The notes under the pieces are model-generated. The model made no database searches. It saw nothing but the letters and a program-made list of their open reading frames with translations, and had not been told where the DNA came from. A DNA stretch of 41,894 nucleotides. Origin: an uncultured Collinsella sp. GTDB lineage: Bacteria; Actinomycetota; Coriobacteriia; Coriobacteriales; Coriobacteriaceae. Each line of letters opens with the position of its first letter. The stretch's first letter is position 1. The stretch covers positions 1 to 41,894 of the forward strand of contig CAUFXK010000009.1 in NCBI GenBank assembly GCA_959596495.1, written 5' to 3'. Positions 7,722 through 17,379 of this stretch are shown here, piece by piece. The position numbers and the translations under genes are program-made.

Positions 7722-9875
7722 TTACTGAACTTTGCTGGCGAACTCGAGGTATTGCATGCGCTGCAGCTTGTCGATCGTCGAGGCGTATGGGCTGTCTTCA
7801 GATTCCAAGTCGTAGCGCAGCCCGTCGGCACCAAGGTAGCCGGCGACATTGATGGTGGGCACATCTGACCTTGTTGCAAGCAGGGCCTTTTGATAGTCGG
7901 TGAGCGGGGCGCCGATCTTATTAAGGGTAATGGCTGCAATCTCGTTTGCCCCGACGGTGTCGTAGACGTTGAGCTCGGTATTGCCGGCGATTTCATAGTT
8001 AGCCCAGACGAAATATGTCGACTGATAGATACGGAAAGCGTGGCTTGCCGTATCTTCCTGAGGGTACAGCTCGTCGTTGAGAGTCGTTGCGGCGCTCGGC
8101 TGATGGTCGCCAAAAAAGACAAGGACAACCGGTCTGCCGATATTGCGGAGCTCGTTGATAAAGTACTCGAGGTCCCGGTCGGATGCGTTGATGCAGGTAA
8201 GATAGGTGTTGAGCGCGCTATTGGCGCCCTCGCTGGCTCCCTCGACCCAATAGTTTGTCAGCTCCTCGGCGGGAACGGTGCCATAGTCGTAGCCGCCGTG
8301 ATTTTGCATCGTGACGTCAAAGATGAACTGTGGGGCTTCGTCGGTTCTAAGCAGGTCGAGTATCTTGTCGTAGGTGGCGTAGTCGCATACGCCGGCATGG
8401 TAACAGGGCGCACCTTCGAAATCGCCGATCGAAAGAAAGTCTCCAAAGCCCAGCTGCTGATAGATTTTATCTCGATGGTAGTTGACGGGGTTTTGCGGGT
8501 GCATAGCGGTAGCGGTATACCCAAGCTCCTTAAGGTCCTTTGCCAGGCTGTTGACACCATTCATCTGATATAGCTGATAGGGGATTTTGCCTAATCCGAC
8601 AAAGGCCGTTGTCGCTCCGGTCAAAAATTCGAATTCGGAGTTCGCCGTTCCGCCACCGGCGACCGAAGCGAGCATGGTGCCGCGAACAAGTGTGTCGGGA
8701 AGCGAGTTGTAGAATGCGGGGCCGGTGTACCCGGCCGCCTGGAGCTGCTCAAAGCACGAAAGGTCGCTAAAACTCTCGTTCATGACGGCAACAATCGTCG
8801 GCTTGATTTCATTGAACTGGGCAACGGCCGCCGCGCGCTGCTCGCTCGAGCCATACGTGCTGTCGTAGGTGGCGGCGAGCTCCTGCTCGATGCTCTGCGC
8901 CTCATCGGGCGTATAGTCTTCGGGCCTCTCAATAGGCAACTCGTTGACCATTTCGGTGAACGAAGTGATAAAACCCTGAGACGCATACGTGGTGATGGGC
9001 TGCCAACGGTCAAATCCAAAATCCAGCGCCTGCTCCAAGTCGATGCTGGAAAAGCCCGAGAGCCCCACAACGGTCACTAGCAGAAAAGCGCAGAGGTTAG
9101 CGGCGATTGCGGGGAAGACATGGGTGGGCGTACGGAGCTTTCGCGGTCGGATAAGCGAAAGAAGCCCCAGGGAAATCTCCAGCAGGGCGAGAGAGGTTAC
9201 GATTCCGGCGGTAAAGGTAAACTCGTATCCCTCGCTCACTTCCATTGCAGTGCCAAGGGCCAAGATATCGCTTGGCAGGATGGCTTCGCCTTTAAACGTT
9301 ATGACGAAGTGCTCGGCAATGCCAAGGATGCAACAGACGACGGGCACGAGGGCCATGACGCCCCCATGACGCTGTCCCAGCAGATAAAGGGAGAGCAGAA
9401 CCGTCGCGAGCAGCCCGACGGAAAACCCGAATGAGTTGGCGGGAATGTGATAGAACGTTTCGTTGCAGGCAATTTCGAGTGAAACGAACGAGAGCGCTGA
9501 AACAGCGGCGATGACAAGGATGTCACGGCAAATACAGGCAACCGTTCCCGTCTCAAGATCGGTTTGGTCAATAAGTCCCGAAACCAAGGGCTCGACAAGA
9601 AGTATGACGGCGGCAGCACCGAGCGCCGAATAAGAAAGGACCCATAGGGAACTGTCCTCATTTACGAGCAATTGATTCGTAATCCATGCAGCTACCACGC
9701 CGAGCGGGATGAGGAGCGTCGCGCACCAAAAGACGCGGGCAATGGGCGGCTTTTCATTGTGTTTGATTGAAAAATACACGCGCACGACGACGGTGGCCAC
9801 GATAAGGACGGCGATGAATATGGGCAGATTGGCCATGTCGCTCGAAGTGATTTCAAGGGGGATATCTTCGGTCAT
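7722..9875 (-). CDS. LTA synthase family membrane phosphoglycerol transferase (sulfatase fold)
   Basis: 717-aa polytopic membrane protein. About eight hydrophobic segments occupy the first 310 residues. An extracellular alkaline-phosphatase/sulfatase-fold domain (COG1368, LtaS/MdoB-like) follows. The predicted nucleophile is T410 in GGGTANSEFEFLTG, matching the catalytic threonine region of LtaS. MNESFSDL supplies the early metal-binding glutamate and VFFGDHQPS the late Asp-His pair. It should transfer a phosphoglycerol-like group onto a surface glycan or glycolipid; the acceptor is unknown and classical LTA is not assured in this lineage. ATG 9875 has AGAGGA upstream; the upstream in-frame start at 9950 has no such site. 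Transcribed divergently from uvrA. Confidence 0.87.
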   Translation of the reverse strand: MTEDIPLEITSSDMANLPIFIAVLIVATVVVRVYFSIKHNEKPPIARVFWCATLLIPLGVVAAWITNQLLVNEDSSLWVLSYSALGAAAVILLVEPLVSGLIDQTDLETGTVACICRDILVIAAVSALSFVSLEIACNETFYHIPANSFGFSVGLLATVLLSLYLLGQRHGGVMALVPVVCCILGIAEHFVITFKGEAILPSDILALGTAMEVSEGYEFTFTAGIVTSLALLEISLGLLSLIRPRKLRTPTHVFPAIAANLCAFLLVTVVGLSGFSSIDLEQALDFGFDRWQPITTYASQGFITSFTEMVNELPIERPEDYTPDEAQSIEQELAATYDSTYGSSEQRAAAVAQFNEIKPTIVAVMNESFSDLSCFEQLQAAGYTGPAFYNSLPDTLVRGTMLASVAGGGTANSEFEFLTGATTAFVGLGKIPYQLYQMNGVNSLAKDLKELGYTATAMHPQNPVNYHRDKIYQQLGFGDFLSIGDFEGAPCYHAGVCDYATYDKILDLLRTDEAPQFIFDVTMQNHGGYDYGTVPAEELTNYWVEGASEGANSALNTYLTCINASDRDLEYFINELRNIGRPVVLVFFGDHQPSAATTLNDELYPQEDTASHAFRIYQSTYFVWANYEIAGNTELNVYDTVGANEIAAITLNKIGAPLTDYQKALLATRSDVPTINVAGYLGADGLRYDLESEDSPYASTIDKLQRMQYLEFASKVQ

Positions 9876-9887
9876 GGACGTTCCTCT

Positions 9888-9925
9888 GTTACAGCAAATT
9901 AAGTTCAGTAGTAGATTACTGTAAC
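9888..9925. repeat. Inverted repeat upstream of the LTA-synthase-like gene
   Basis: GTTACAGCAA (9888-9897) and TTACTGTAAC (9916-9925) form a 10-bp inverted repeat with one mismatch, just 5' of the minus-strand gene. It could be an operator or a leader hairpin. Confidence 0.4.
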
Positions 9926-9993
9926 CTTTCCACGGCATTTCGAGAAACAAAGCACCCGATACGCAAAGCTAAAGGTCTGCGAATCTTGTATTA

Positions 9994-10007
9994 CGAACAT
10001 CTGTGCG
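9994..10007 (+). promoter_or_regulatory. Candidate LexA (SOS) box upstream of uvrA
   Basis: CGAACATCTGTGCG matches the actinobacterial/Gram-positive LexA consensus CGAAC-N4-GTTCG at 9 of 10 defined positions. It lies 62 nt before the uvrA ATG and just upstream of a plausible -10 (TATGAT at 10035-10040), where a repressor would block the promoter. The match could be chance; the usual regulation of uvrA by LexA in bacteria supports it. Confidence 0.45.
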
Positions 10008-10068
10008 CGTCGAGTGCGCTAAACTCATCGACAGTATGATTCGATGCAATAGGAGGCAAGGAGCTTCC

Positions 10069-12948
10069 ATGTCTGATTCTTCTATCGTTATTCGCGGCGC
10101 TCGTGAGCACAACCTCCGTGATATCGATGTTTCCATTCCGCGTGACCAACTCGTGGTCATTACCGGTCTTTCTGGCTCGGGCAAGAGTTCGCTGGCATTT
10201 GACACTATCTATGCCGAGGGCCAGCGTCGATACGTCGAGAGTCTTTCGAGCTATGCGCGCCAGTTCTTGGGCCAGATGGACAAACCCGACTTGGATTCAA
10301 TCGACGGCCTTTCGCCGGCGGTGTCGATCGACCAAAAGACGACGTCTAAAAACCCTCGCTCGACGGTTGGCACCGTAACCGAGATTTATGACTATCTGCG
10401 CCTGCTGTTCGCCCGTGTGGGCACCCCGCACTGTCCCGAATGCGGCCGCGTCATTGAGCGCCAGACGACCGACCAGGTTGCCGACAAGGTCTTGGCGGCG
10501 GGGGAGGGCCGCCGCGCGTTTGTGCTGGCACCGGTGGTGCGCGGGCGAAAAGGCGAGTACACCAAACTGTTTGAGGACCTTCGCGCCGAGGGCTTTAGCC
10601 GCGTGCGTGTCGACGGTGAAGTGCGCTCGCTCGACGATCCGATCGATTTGGATAAGAAATTCAAGCACGATATCGAGGTCGTGGTCGATCGCATCGTGAT
10701 CCGTGAGAATTCTCTGGGCCGTATCGCCGAGTCTGTTGAGCAGGCGACCGCGCTGGCTCACGGCAATGTAAACGTGTACATGCTGCCCGATCGTGATGCT
10801 CCCGAGGGGACCGAGGGCGAGCTGCTGGAGTATTCGTTGGCCTTGGCGTGCCCGGAGCATGGACACTCCATCGATGACCTGCAGCCGCGTGATTTCTCGT
10901 TCAACGCGCCCTATGGCGCGTGCCCCGAGTGCGATGGCCTGGGCTTTAAGAAGACGGTCGATGCCGAGGCCCTAATCGAAGACCCCTCGAAGTCGATCGC
11001 CGACGGGGTCTTTGGCAGCCTGTTTGGCAACTCTAACTACTATCCGCAGATTTTCGCTGCGGTCTGTAAACACTTCAAGGTGAGCGTCGATACGCCGTGG
11101 GGGGACTTGCCCCCTCGCGTGCGTCGTGCATTCTTGGATGGCCTGGGCGATACGAAGATCTCGGTCGACTACCAAAAGCTCGACGGACGTCGCAGCCAGT
11201 GGGATACCAAGTTTTCGGGCGTGCGCAATATCCTGTACGAGCGCTATATCGAGACGACGAATGAGAACACCAAGGCGCGCTTGGAGAAGTACATCCGCGA
11301 GGAGCCGTGCTCGAGTTGCCACGGCGCTCGTTTGCGCCCCGAGATGCTCGCCGTTACCGTGGGCGGTAAGTCCATTTACGAGGTCTGCTGCCTATCGTGC
11401 CGCGAGTCGCTCAAGTTTTTTGAGGGTTTGGAGCTTACCGAGCGCCAACAATTTATCGGCGGGCGCATCGTTAAGGAAATCCTGGAGCGCCTGCGCTTTC
11501 TGGTCGATGTCGGACTTGACTATCTGACGCTCGATCGTGCCTCGGCGACGCTTTCCGGTGGCGAGGCACAGCGTATTCGCTTGGCAACGCAGATCGGCGC
11601 GGGTCTCATGGGCGTGCTCTATATTCTGGACGAGCCCTCGATCGGTCTTCATCAGCGTGACAACGAGCGCCTGATCAAGACGCTCGAGCGCCTGCGCGAT
11701 ATCGGCAATACCGTTATCGTTGTCGAACACGACGAGGATACAATCCGTGCCGCCGACTACGTGATCGACATGGGGCCCGGCGCCGGTGTCAACGGCGGGC
11801 ACGTAGTCGCGGCGGGAACGCCTGCCGATATCATGGCGTGTCCTGAGTCGATGACGGGCGCTTATCTGACCGGCAAACGAATGATCCGGGTGCCTGATGA
11901 ACGGCGCAAGCCCGGTCGCGGCTGCCTTAAAATTACGGGCGCTCGAGCCAACAACCTCAAAAACGTTACCGCCAAGATCGAGTTTGGTACGCTTACGGTT
12001 GTTACCGGCGTGTCGGGATCGGGCAAGAGCTCCCTGGTTACCGACACCATTGCGCCTGCCCTTACGAATGCCATTCACCGCTCGACGCGCCCCGTGGGTC
12101 CGTATAAGAAAATCGAGGGCATCGAGTGTATCGATAAGGTTATCGATATCGACCAGTCGCCGATTGGCCGCACGCCGCGTTCCAACCCTGCTACCTATAT
12201 CGGCCTGTGGGATGATCTTCGCGCGCTGTTTGCGAGTACGCCGGAGTCGAAGGCGCGCGGCTACTCGCCGGGTCGTTTCTCCTTTAATGTGAGTGGCGGG
12301 CGCTGTGAGGCGTGCAAGGGCGACGGGCAGATCAAGATCGAGATGCACTTCCTTCCCGATATCTACGTTCCCTGCGAAGTTTGCGGCGGTAAACGCTACA
12401 ACCGCGAGACACTCGAGGTCACCTACCGTGGCAAGACCATCTCGGACGTGCTCGACATGAGCGTCACCGAGGCGCTGGCCTTCTTTGGGAATATCCCGCA
12501 GATTAAGCGCAAGCTCCAGACGCTGTACGATGTAGGCTTAGGCTACGTGAGCCTGGGCCAGCCCGCCACGACGCTCTCGGGCGGCGAGGCGCAGCGTGTG
12601 AAGCTCGCCAAGGAGCTTCATCGACGCCAGACGGGCAAGACGTTCTATATTTTGGACGAGCCGACGACCGGTCTTCATTTTGAGGACGTCCGCCAGCTGC
12701 TCGATGTGCTGCAGCGCTTGGTCGATGCGGGCAACACGGTGCTGGTGATTGAGCACAACCTTGATGTCATCAAGGTTGCCGACCGCCTGATCGATATGGG
12801 TCCCGAGGGCGGTAACGGCGGCGGAACCGTCGTGGTTTCGGGCACACCGGAGCAGGTTGCGGACTGTCCGCAGAGTTATACGGGCAAGTTTTTGGCGCCG
12901 TTGCTCAGGCGTGACCGGGAGCGTCAGGCTCAACTTGATGCTCAATAA
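10069..12948 (+). CDS. uvrA: Excinuclease ABC subunit A
   Basis: 959-aa DNA-damage sensor of nucleotide excision repair, a tandem ABC ATPase. Walker A motifs are GLSGSGKSS (residues 33-41) and GVSGSGKSS (about 647-655). ABC signatures LSGGEAQR occur in both halves. Zinc-module cysteine pairs are CPECG, CPECDG, CSSCHG and, in the second half, CEACKGDG with CEVCGGKRY. ATG 10069 is chosen for the AGGAGGCAAGGAG purine-rich ribosome site and because the first strand of the ATPase follows at once. The upstream region holds a candidate LexA box. A hairpin follows the stop. Confidence 0.98.
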   Translation: MSDSSIVIRGAREHNLRDIDVSIPRDQLVVITGLSGSGKSSLAFDTIYAEGQRRYVESLSSYARQFLGQMDKPDLDSIDGLSPAVSIDQKTTSKNPRSTVGTVTEIYDYLRLLFARVGTPHCPECGRVIERQTTDQVADKVLAAGEGRRAFVLAPVVRGRKGEYTKLFEDLRAEGFSRVRVDGEVRSLDDPIDLDKKFKHDIEVVVDRIVIRENSLGRIAESVEQATALAHGNVNVYMLPDRDAPEGTEGELLEYSLALACPEHGHSIDDLQPRDFSFNAPYGACPECDGLGFKKTVDAEALIEDPSKSIADGVFGSLFGNSNYYPQIFAAVCKHFKVSVDTPWGDLPPRVRRAFLDGLGDTKISVDYQKLDGRRSQWDTKFSGVRNILYERYIETTNENTKARLEKYIREEPCSSCHGARLRPEMLAVTVGGKSIYEVCCLSCRESLKFFEGLELTERQQFIGGRIVKEILERLRFLVDVGLDYLTLDRASATLSGGEAQRIRLATQIGAGLMGVLYILDEPSIGLHQRDNERLIKTLERLRDIGNTVIVVEHDEDTIRAADYVIDMGPGAGVNGGHVVAAGTPADIMACPESMTGAYLTGKRMIRVPDERRKPGRGCLKITGARANNLKNVTAKIEFGTLTVVTGVSGSGKSSLVTDTIAPALTNAIHRSTRPVGPYKKIEGIECIDKVIDIDQSPIGRTPRSNPATYIGLWDDLRALFASTPESKARGYSPGRFSFNVSGGRCEACKGDGQIKIEMHFLPDIYVPCEVCGGKRYNRETLEVTYRGKTISDVLDMSVTEALAFFGNIPQIKRKLQTLYDVGLGYVSLGQPATTLSGGEAQRVKLAKELHRRQTGKTFYILDEPTTGLHFEDVRQLLDVLQRLVDAGNTVLVIEHNLDVIKVADRLIDMGPEGGNGGGTVVVSGTPEQVADCPQSYTGKFLAPLLRRDRERQAQLDAQ

Positions 12949-12968
12949 ATAGGCGATTCAGTTTATGG

Positions 12969-13004
12969 GCGCCATCGACTCCTTGTGATTCGATGGCGCT
13001 TGCT
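12969..13004 (+). terminator. Hairpin after uvrA, probable terminator
   Basis: Perfect 10-bp stem GCGCCATCGA (12969-12978) with TCGATGGCGC (12990-12999), 11-nt loop. The following tract (TTGCTGTG) is only weakly T-rich, so termination may be partial. Confidence 0.55.
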
Positions 13005-13012
13005 GTGCCGAA

Positions 13013-13043
13013 GTGACGTATGCAGCCGAATTGGACATATACT
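13013..13043 (+). promoter_or_regulatory. Possible ybaK-murJ-uvrC promoter
   Basis: TATACT at 13038-13043 (5 of 6) with GTGACG at 13013-13018 (4 of 6) but a long 19-bp spacer. It follows the uvrA hairpin and precedes ybaK by about 40 nt. Confidence 0.33.
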
Positions 13044-13080
13044 TAATCCTTGCGTCCGAATGCGAGGGAAAGGATATGTC

Positions 13081-13581
13081 ATGGCAAAGGCTGTAAAGAC
13101 GCCAAAAACCAATGCGATGCGCGAGCTGGAAAGTGCCGGCATTTCCTATGTTCTACATACGTACGAAGACGATGGTGATGAGTCGGTGGGCCTGGGGGTC
13201 GCGATTTCGGAGCAGCTTGGCGAGGAGCCCGGTCAAGGATTTAAGACTTTGGTCTGCGTGACGCCGTCCAACGACTATGTCGTGTGCTGCATCCCTGTTG
13301 CCGACGAGCTCGATCTAAAGTCCGCCGCGCGTGCCGCGGGGGAGAAGTCCTTGGCCATGATGCATGTGAAGGATTTGCTTGCGGCGACTGGCTACGTTCG
13401 CGGCGGCTGCAGCCCGGTCGGTATGAAAAAACGCTACCGGACGCTCATTGATGAGACGTGTGTCCTTTGGGATACCATTTTTATTTCGGGAGGCAAGCGT
13501 GGTTATCAGCTCGAGCTTGCACCCGATGATTTAATTGCATTTTGCGGGGCGACGGTTGCCGCGATTACGAGAGAGGACTGA
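13081..13581 (+). CDS. ybaK: YbaK-type Cys-tRNA(Pro)/aminoacyl-tRNA deacylase
   Basis: 166-aa single-domain editing enzyme of the YbaK/EbsC group, which hydrolyses Cys mischarged on tRNA(Pro). Visible family signatures are FKTLVCVTPSNDYVVCCIPV (containing the conserved lysine), the segment GYVRGGCSPVGMKKRYRTLID and the C-terminal SGGKRGYQLELAP. ATG 13081 follows GGGAAAGGA at good spacing; an upstream in-frame start at 12985 would run through the uvrA terminator hairpin. It lies 3 nt from murJ, so the two are probably cotranscribed. Confidence 0.9.
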   Translation: MAKAVKTPKTNAMRELESAGISYVLHTYEDDGDESVGLGVAISEQLGEEPGQGFKTLVCVTPSNDYVVCCIPVADELDLKSAARAAGEKSLAMMHVKDLLAATGYVRGGCSPVGMKKRYRTLIDETCVLWDTIFISGGKRGYQLELAPDDLIAFCGATVAAITRED

Positions 13582-13584
13582 GCG

Positions 13585-15267
13585 ATGCCGCAGGAAGAAT
13601 TGAAGCGCGGAGCTCATTTTGCAAAAGAATCTGCGCCTCAGACACCCTCGTCCGAAGCTTCTTCGTCGCGAGATGACACTGACGACATGGGCTCGTCGGA
13701 CTACTCCACGGTTGGTCGTTCCGCCGGGCTTATGACCATCCTGACTATCGTGTCTCGCGTCACCGGTTTTATCCGCACGTGGGCAATGGCGGCCGCTATC
13801 GGCATGTCGCTACTCTCGTCCTCCTATCAGGTCGCCAACAACCTGCCCAATATGCTCTACGAACTCGTGATGGGTGGCATGCTCGTGACGGCGTTTTTGC
13901 CCGTGTACATGGGCGTGAGGCGTGAGCAGGGTCGCGAGGCCTCGAACGAGTACGTGGGCAACCTGCTCGGCATTCTGCTTTTGGTGCTGGGCGGCATTTC
14001 GTTGCTGGGGACCGTGTTCGCCCCGGGCTTTATCTGGACACAATCGTTCCTTTCGGGTGACGGCGGCAGCATGGATACCGCTGCGTTCATGTTCCGTTTC
14101 TTTGCCATCCAGATTCTGTTTTATGGTTTGGGTTCGGTGTTCTCGGGCGTTCTCAACGCACACCGCGACTACTTCTGGTCGACGTTTGCCCCGGTCCTCA
14201 ACAATGTGATCGTCATTGCGAGCTTTATGGGTTTTGCGCCCGTGTCCGCACAGTTTGGCGAACGTGCCGGCATCATCTTGATTGCGGCCGGTACGACCCT
14301 CGGTGTCTTTGTTCAGATGACATGTCAGATTCCCGCGCTTGGCAAGCACGGCGTGCATCCCCATATCCATATCGACTTTAAGGACCCCGCACTGCGCCAG
14401 ACGATTGCGCTCGGTATCCCGACGCTGCTCGCCACGGTGTGCATGTTTGTCTCGACTTCTATCACCAACGCTGCCGCGCTGGTGGTCCAGCCCGAGACTG
14501 GTCCTTCCGTCATCGCCTATGCGCGCCTGTGGTACACGCTGCCCTACGCGCTGATTGCCGCCTCGCTTTCGACGGCGCTCTATACCGAGCTCTCTCACGA
14601 CGCGCAGGAGAAGGATTACGACAGCGTTCGCACGGGCATTTCGCGTGGCGTCGCCCAGATGCTGTTCTTCCTGATTCCGTTCGCGCTGTACCTGATTGTC
14701 TTCGCGCGTCCGCTCAACATGATTTACTGTGCCGGCAAGTTTGATGAGTCCGGCGTGGCGCTGGTGTCCGAGTTCCTTGTCTACCTGGCGTTCTCGCTGC
14801 CGCTCTACGGCGTGGTCGTGTTGATGCAGAAGAGCTTCTCTGCCTTGCTCGACATGAAGCCCTATAGCCGCTATTGCCTGTATTCCGCCATCGGCCAGGC
14901 CGGCTCGGTTCTGCTGTTTGGCGTTGTGCTGGGCTTCGGTATGCCGGCAATCGCGCTTTCGTATGTCGTCGACTACGTGATCCTGGTCGGTTGCTCGCTG
15001 TGGTGGCTGCGTCGTCGTCTGCGTGGCCTTCAGGTCAAATCTATCCTGCATGGCGGTTTCTTTGGCCTTTTGCTCGGTGGCCTGGGCGCTGCCGCAGGCG
15101 CCGGCGTCATGTGGGCGCTTGAGCACTTTGTCGGGGCACTTGGCGGCTCGATTCTGATTACTCTTGGTTACGTTTGCGTTGCGGGTGTCGTCTCGCTTGC
15201 TGTTACCTTTGGCCTTGCCGTCGTCCTTAAGATGCCCGAGGTCTCGGCGCTGCTTCGTCGCAAGTAG
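13585..15267 (+). CDS. murJ: Lipid II flippase MurJ (MviN family)
   Basis: 560-aa polytopic inner-membrane protein of the MOP superfamily that moves lipid II across the membrane for peptidoglycan synthesis. A hydrophilic, charged N-terminal tail of about 45 residues precedes the first helix region SAGLMTILTIVSRVTGFIRTW, whose arginines match the MviN signature. Around 14 hydrophobic segments follow, with NLPNMLYELVMGGMLVTAFLPVY (family signature) near residues 90-115. The start lies 3 nt after ybaK and the stop TAG abuts the uvrC start. Confidence 0.92.
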   Translation: MPQEELKRGAHFAKESAPQTPSSEASSSRDDTDDMGSSDYSTVGRSAGLMTILTIVSRVTGFIRTWAMAAAIGMSLLSSSYQVANNLPNMLYELVMGGMLVTAFLPVYMGVRREQGREASNEYVGNLLGILLLVLGGISLLGTVFAPGFIWTQSFLSGDGGSMDTAAFMFRFFAIQILFYGLGSVFSGVLNAHRDYFWSTFAPVLNNVIVIASFMGFAPVSAQFGERAGIILIAAGTTLGVFVQMTCQIPALGKHGVHPHIHIDFKDPALRQTIALGIPTLLATVCMFVSTSITNAAALVVQPETGPSVIAYARLWYTLPYALIAASLSTALYTELSHDAQEKDYDSVRTGISRGVAQMLFFLIPFALYLIVFARPLNMIYCAGKFDESGVALVSEFLVYLAFSLPLYGVVVLMQKSFSALLDMKPYSRYCLYSAIGQAGSVLLFGVVLGFGMPAIALSYVVDYVILVGCSLWWLRRRLRGLQVKSILHGGFFGLLLGGLGAAAGAGVMWALEHFVGALGGSILITLGYVCVAGVVSLAVTFGLAVVLKMPEVSALLRRK

Positions 15268-17214
15268 GTGCGTGTGGCCGGTCACGACAACATTCCAACA
15301 CTCGCCGAGCAGGTTTCGCGCGTTCCCACGCAGCCCGGATGTTACCTTTGGAAAGATGCCAAGGGCGATGTCATCTACGTTGGCAAGGCGAAAAACCTGC
15401 GTTCCCGTATGCGCCAGTACGTGACGCTGCAGGATGAGCGCCAAAAAATACCGCTCATGATGCAATTGGTTGCGAGCTTTGACTACATCGTTGTCGAAAC
15501 CGAGCATGAGGCGCTTGTACTCGAGCGCAACCTGATCGGCCAGTACCATCCGTACTTTAACGTCGACCTCAAGGATGACAAGAGCTACCCCTTTATCGCC
15601 ATTACAAAGGGCGACCTGTATCCCGCTATCAAATATACGCGCGAGCGCCATAAGCCGGGAACGCGCTATTTTGGACCCTATACCGATAGCCGTGCGGCAC
15701 GTGAGACGATAGATACGCTGCGCAAGGTTATCCCCATCTGCTCCGCATCCTGTGCGGAGTGGCGTCGTTGTCGTCGTATCGTCGAGTCCCACAAGGGCGA
15801 GGAAGACATCGTCAATATGATTTGCGCGCAAAACGGGCGCCCCTGCTTTGACTACCATGTCGGGCGCGGCCCGGGTGCGTGTGTCGGCGCGATTTCCCCG
15901 GCAGACTATGCCAAGAACGTCAAGCGTGTCGAGCGCTTTTTGTCGGGCCATCGCAAGGATGTCGTCGACGAGCTGACTTCCGAGATGGCGGATGCCGCCG
16001 AGGCACTCGATTTTGAGCGCGCGGCACGCGTCAAGCGTCGTTTGGAGGTCATCAGGGGTCTGGACGACCGTCAGCAAGTCGTTTTTCCCTCCAGTGTCGA
16101 TATCGATGTCATCGGTTTCTATCGCGAGGAGACCATCTCCGCCGCTTGCGTCTTTGTCGTGCGTGAGGGTCGAACGGTTCGAACCTGCGAGTTTATTCTC
16201 GATAAGGGTTTGGATGTCGACGAAGAGGAACTTCAATCGGGCTTTCTTAAGCGCTATTACGACGAGACGGCTGATATTCCAGCTGAGATAAACCTCTCTG
16301 TCGAGCTTGAGGATGCGGAGGCGCTGGGGGAGTGGCTTGCAGGCAAGCGCGAGCGTTCCTGCCATCTCCATAGGCCGCAGCGTGGCGAAAAGCACCGTTT
16401 GCTCGATATGGCATCCAAAAATGCGCGCCATGCCCTCATGCGCTACATGATGCGAACGGGGTACGCTGACGACCGCACCAATCAAGCGCTCCTGGAGCTC
16501 GAAAGCGCGCTGGCGCTGCCGGCGCCGCCGATGCGTATCGAGTGCTTCGATATCTCGACGCTGCATGGAACATTTACCGTCGCCTCGATGGTGGTGTTTA
16601 CCAACGGACGCGCCGACAAGAGCCAGTACCGTCGTTTTAAAATTCAGGCCGAATTGGACGAGGCAAACGACTTCGTGTCGATGTCCGAGGTTTTGGGACG
16701 ACGCTATGCTCCCGAGCGCATGGTCGACGAGCGCTTTGGCTCGCGCCCCGATTTGCTCGTTGTCGATGGCGGTAAGCCGCAATTGACCGCTGCGATCAAG
16801 CAACTTGAGGCTCTTGGGCTCGATATACCAGTTTGTGGCTTGGCAAAGGCCGATGAGGAGGTTTTCGTGCCTTGGGACGAGACTCCCGTCGTGCTGCCGA
16901 CCGGGTCTGCTTCGCTCTATCTAATTAAACAGGTGCGCGATGAATCGCACCGTTTTGCAATCACATTCCATCGTGAGTTGCGCGATAAAGCCATGACAGT
17001 TTCGGTACTCGATGACGTTCCAGGCGTGGGACCCACCAGAAAACGTGCCCTTATGCGCCATTTTGGCTCGATGAAGCGTTTGCGCGCGGCGAGCGAGCAA
17101 GAGATCGCGGAAGTTCGCGGCATACCTGCCGATGTTGCCAAGGCGGTCCACGAGGCGCTCGTTGCGTGGAATGCCGAGCGCGCCGAGGCGGCGGCTGGCC
17201 ATTCCGATAGCTAA
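15268..17214 (+). CDS. uvrC: Excinuclease ABC subunit C
   Basis: 648-aa dual-incision nuclease of nucleotide excision repair. It contains an N-terminal GIY-YIG nuclease domain (GCYLWKDAKGDVIYVGKAKNLRSRM; written here as the segment starting at about residue 20), a central UVR motif (ALDFERAARVKRRLE), the RNase H-like C-terminal nuclease (IECFDIS, DLLVVDGGKPQL) and terminal helix-hairpin-helix repeats (LDDVPGVGPTRKRALMRHFG). The start is GTG 15268 or GTG 15274; neither has a strong ribosome site, so translation is probably coupled to murJ. In many actinobacteria rapZ follows directly, but here a sialic acid operon intervenes. Confidence 0.96.
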   Translation: MRVAGHDNIPTLAEQVSRVPTQPGCYLWKDAKGDVIYVGKAKNLRSRMRQYVTLQDERQKIPLMMQLVASFDYIVVETEHEALVLERNLIGQYHPYFNVDLKDDKSYPFIAITKGDLYPAIKYTRERHKPGTRYFGPYTDSRAARETIDTLRKVIPICSASCAEWRRCRRIVESHKGEEDIVNMICAQNGRPCFDYHVGRGPGACVGAISPADYAKNVKRVERFLSGHRKDVVDELTSEMADAAEALDFERAARVKRRLEVIRGLDDRQQVVFPSSVDIDVIGFYREETISAACVFVVREGRTVRTCEFILDKGLDVDEEELQSGFLKRYYDETADIPAEINLSVELEDAEALGEWLAGKRERSCHLHRPQRGEKHRLLDMASKNARHALMRYMMRTGYADDRTNQALLELESALALPAPPMRIECFDISTLHGTFTVASMVVFTNGRADKSQYRRFKIQAELDEANDFVSMSEVLGRRYAPERMVDERFGSRPDLLVVDGGKPQLTAAIKQLEALGLDIPVCGLAKADEEVFVPWDETPVVLPTGSASLYLIKQVRDESHRFAITFHRELRDKAMTVSVLDDVPGVGPTRKRALMRHFGSMKRLRAASEQEIAEVRGIPADVAKAVHEALVAWNAERAEAAAGHSDS

Positions 17215-17305
17215 ACACGAGCCTAAACTACTGATATACATGATTGCGTGATTTTCAACCATTTATTTCGCCATGATTGCATGCTAGTTTCGGGTTTTAT
17301 TAACG

Positions 17306-17319
17306 CTAAAACGTTTGAC
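17306..17319. promoter_or_regulatory. LacI-type operator-like site upstream of the nan operon
   Basis: CTAAAACGTTTGAC has the central CG and A/T-rich flanks typical of LacI/GalR-family operators. It matches the perfect palindrome upstream of gap (30015-30028) at 11 of 14 positions. It lies in the 365-nt gap between uvrC and the binding-protein gene. Confidence 0.4.
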
Positions 17320-17379
17320 TAGTCATGGTGAACAACCCTGCTATCCTGCGGGTTGACGAAGACTGATATCTCACCTCGT

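Noticed and set aside
13810..16803. A 997-codon open frame on the minus strand opposite murJ and uvrC
   Set aside because: Same codon-bias shadow; murJ and uvrC on the plus strand show clear family motifs, while this frame has none and is rich in Gln/Arg/His.
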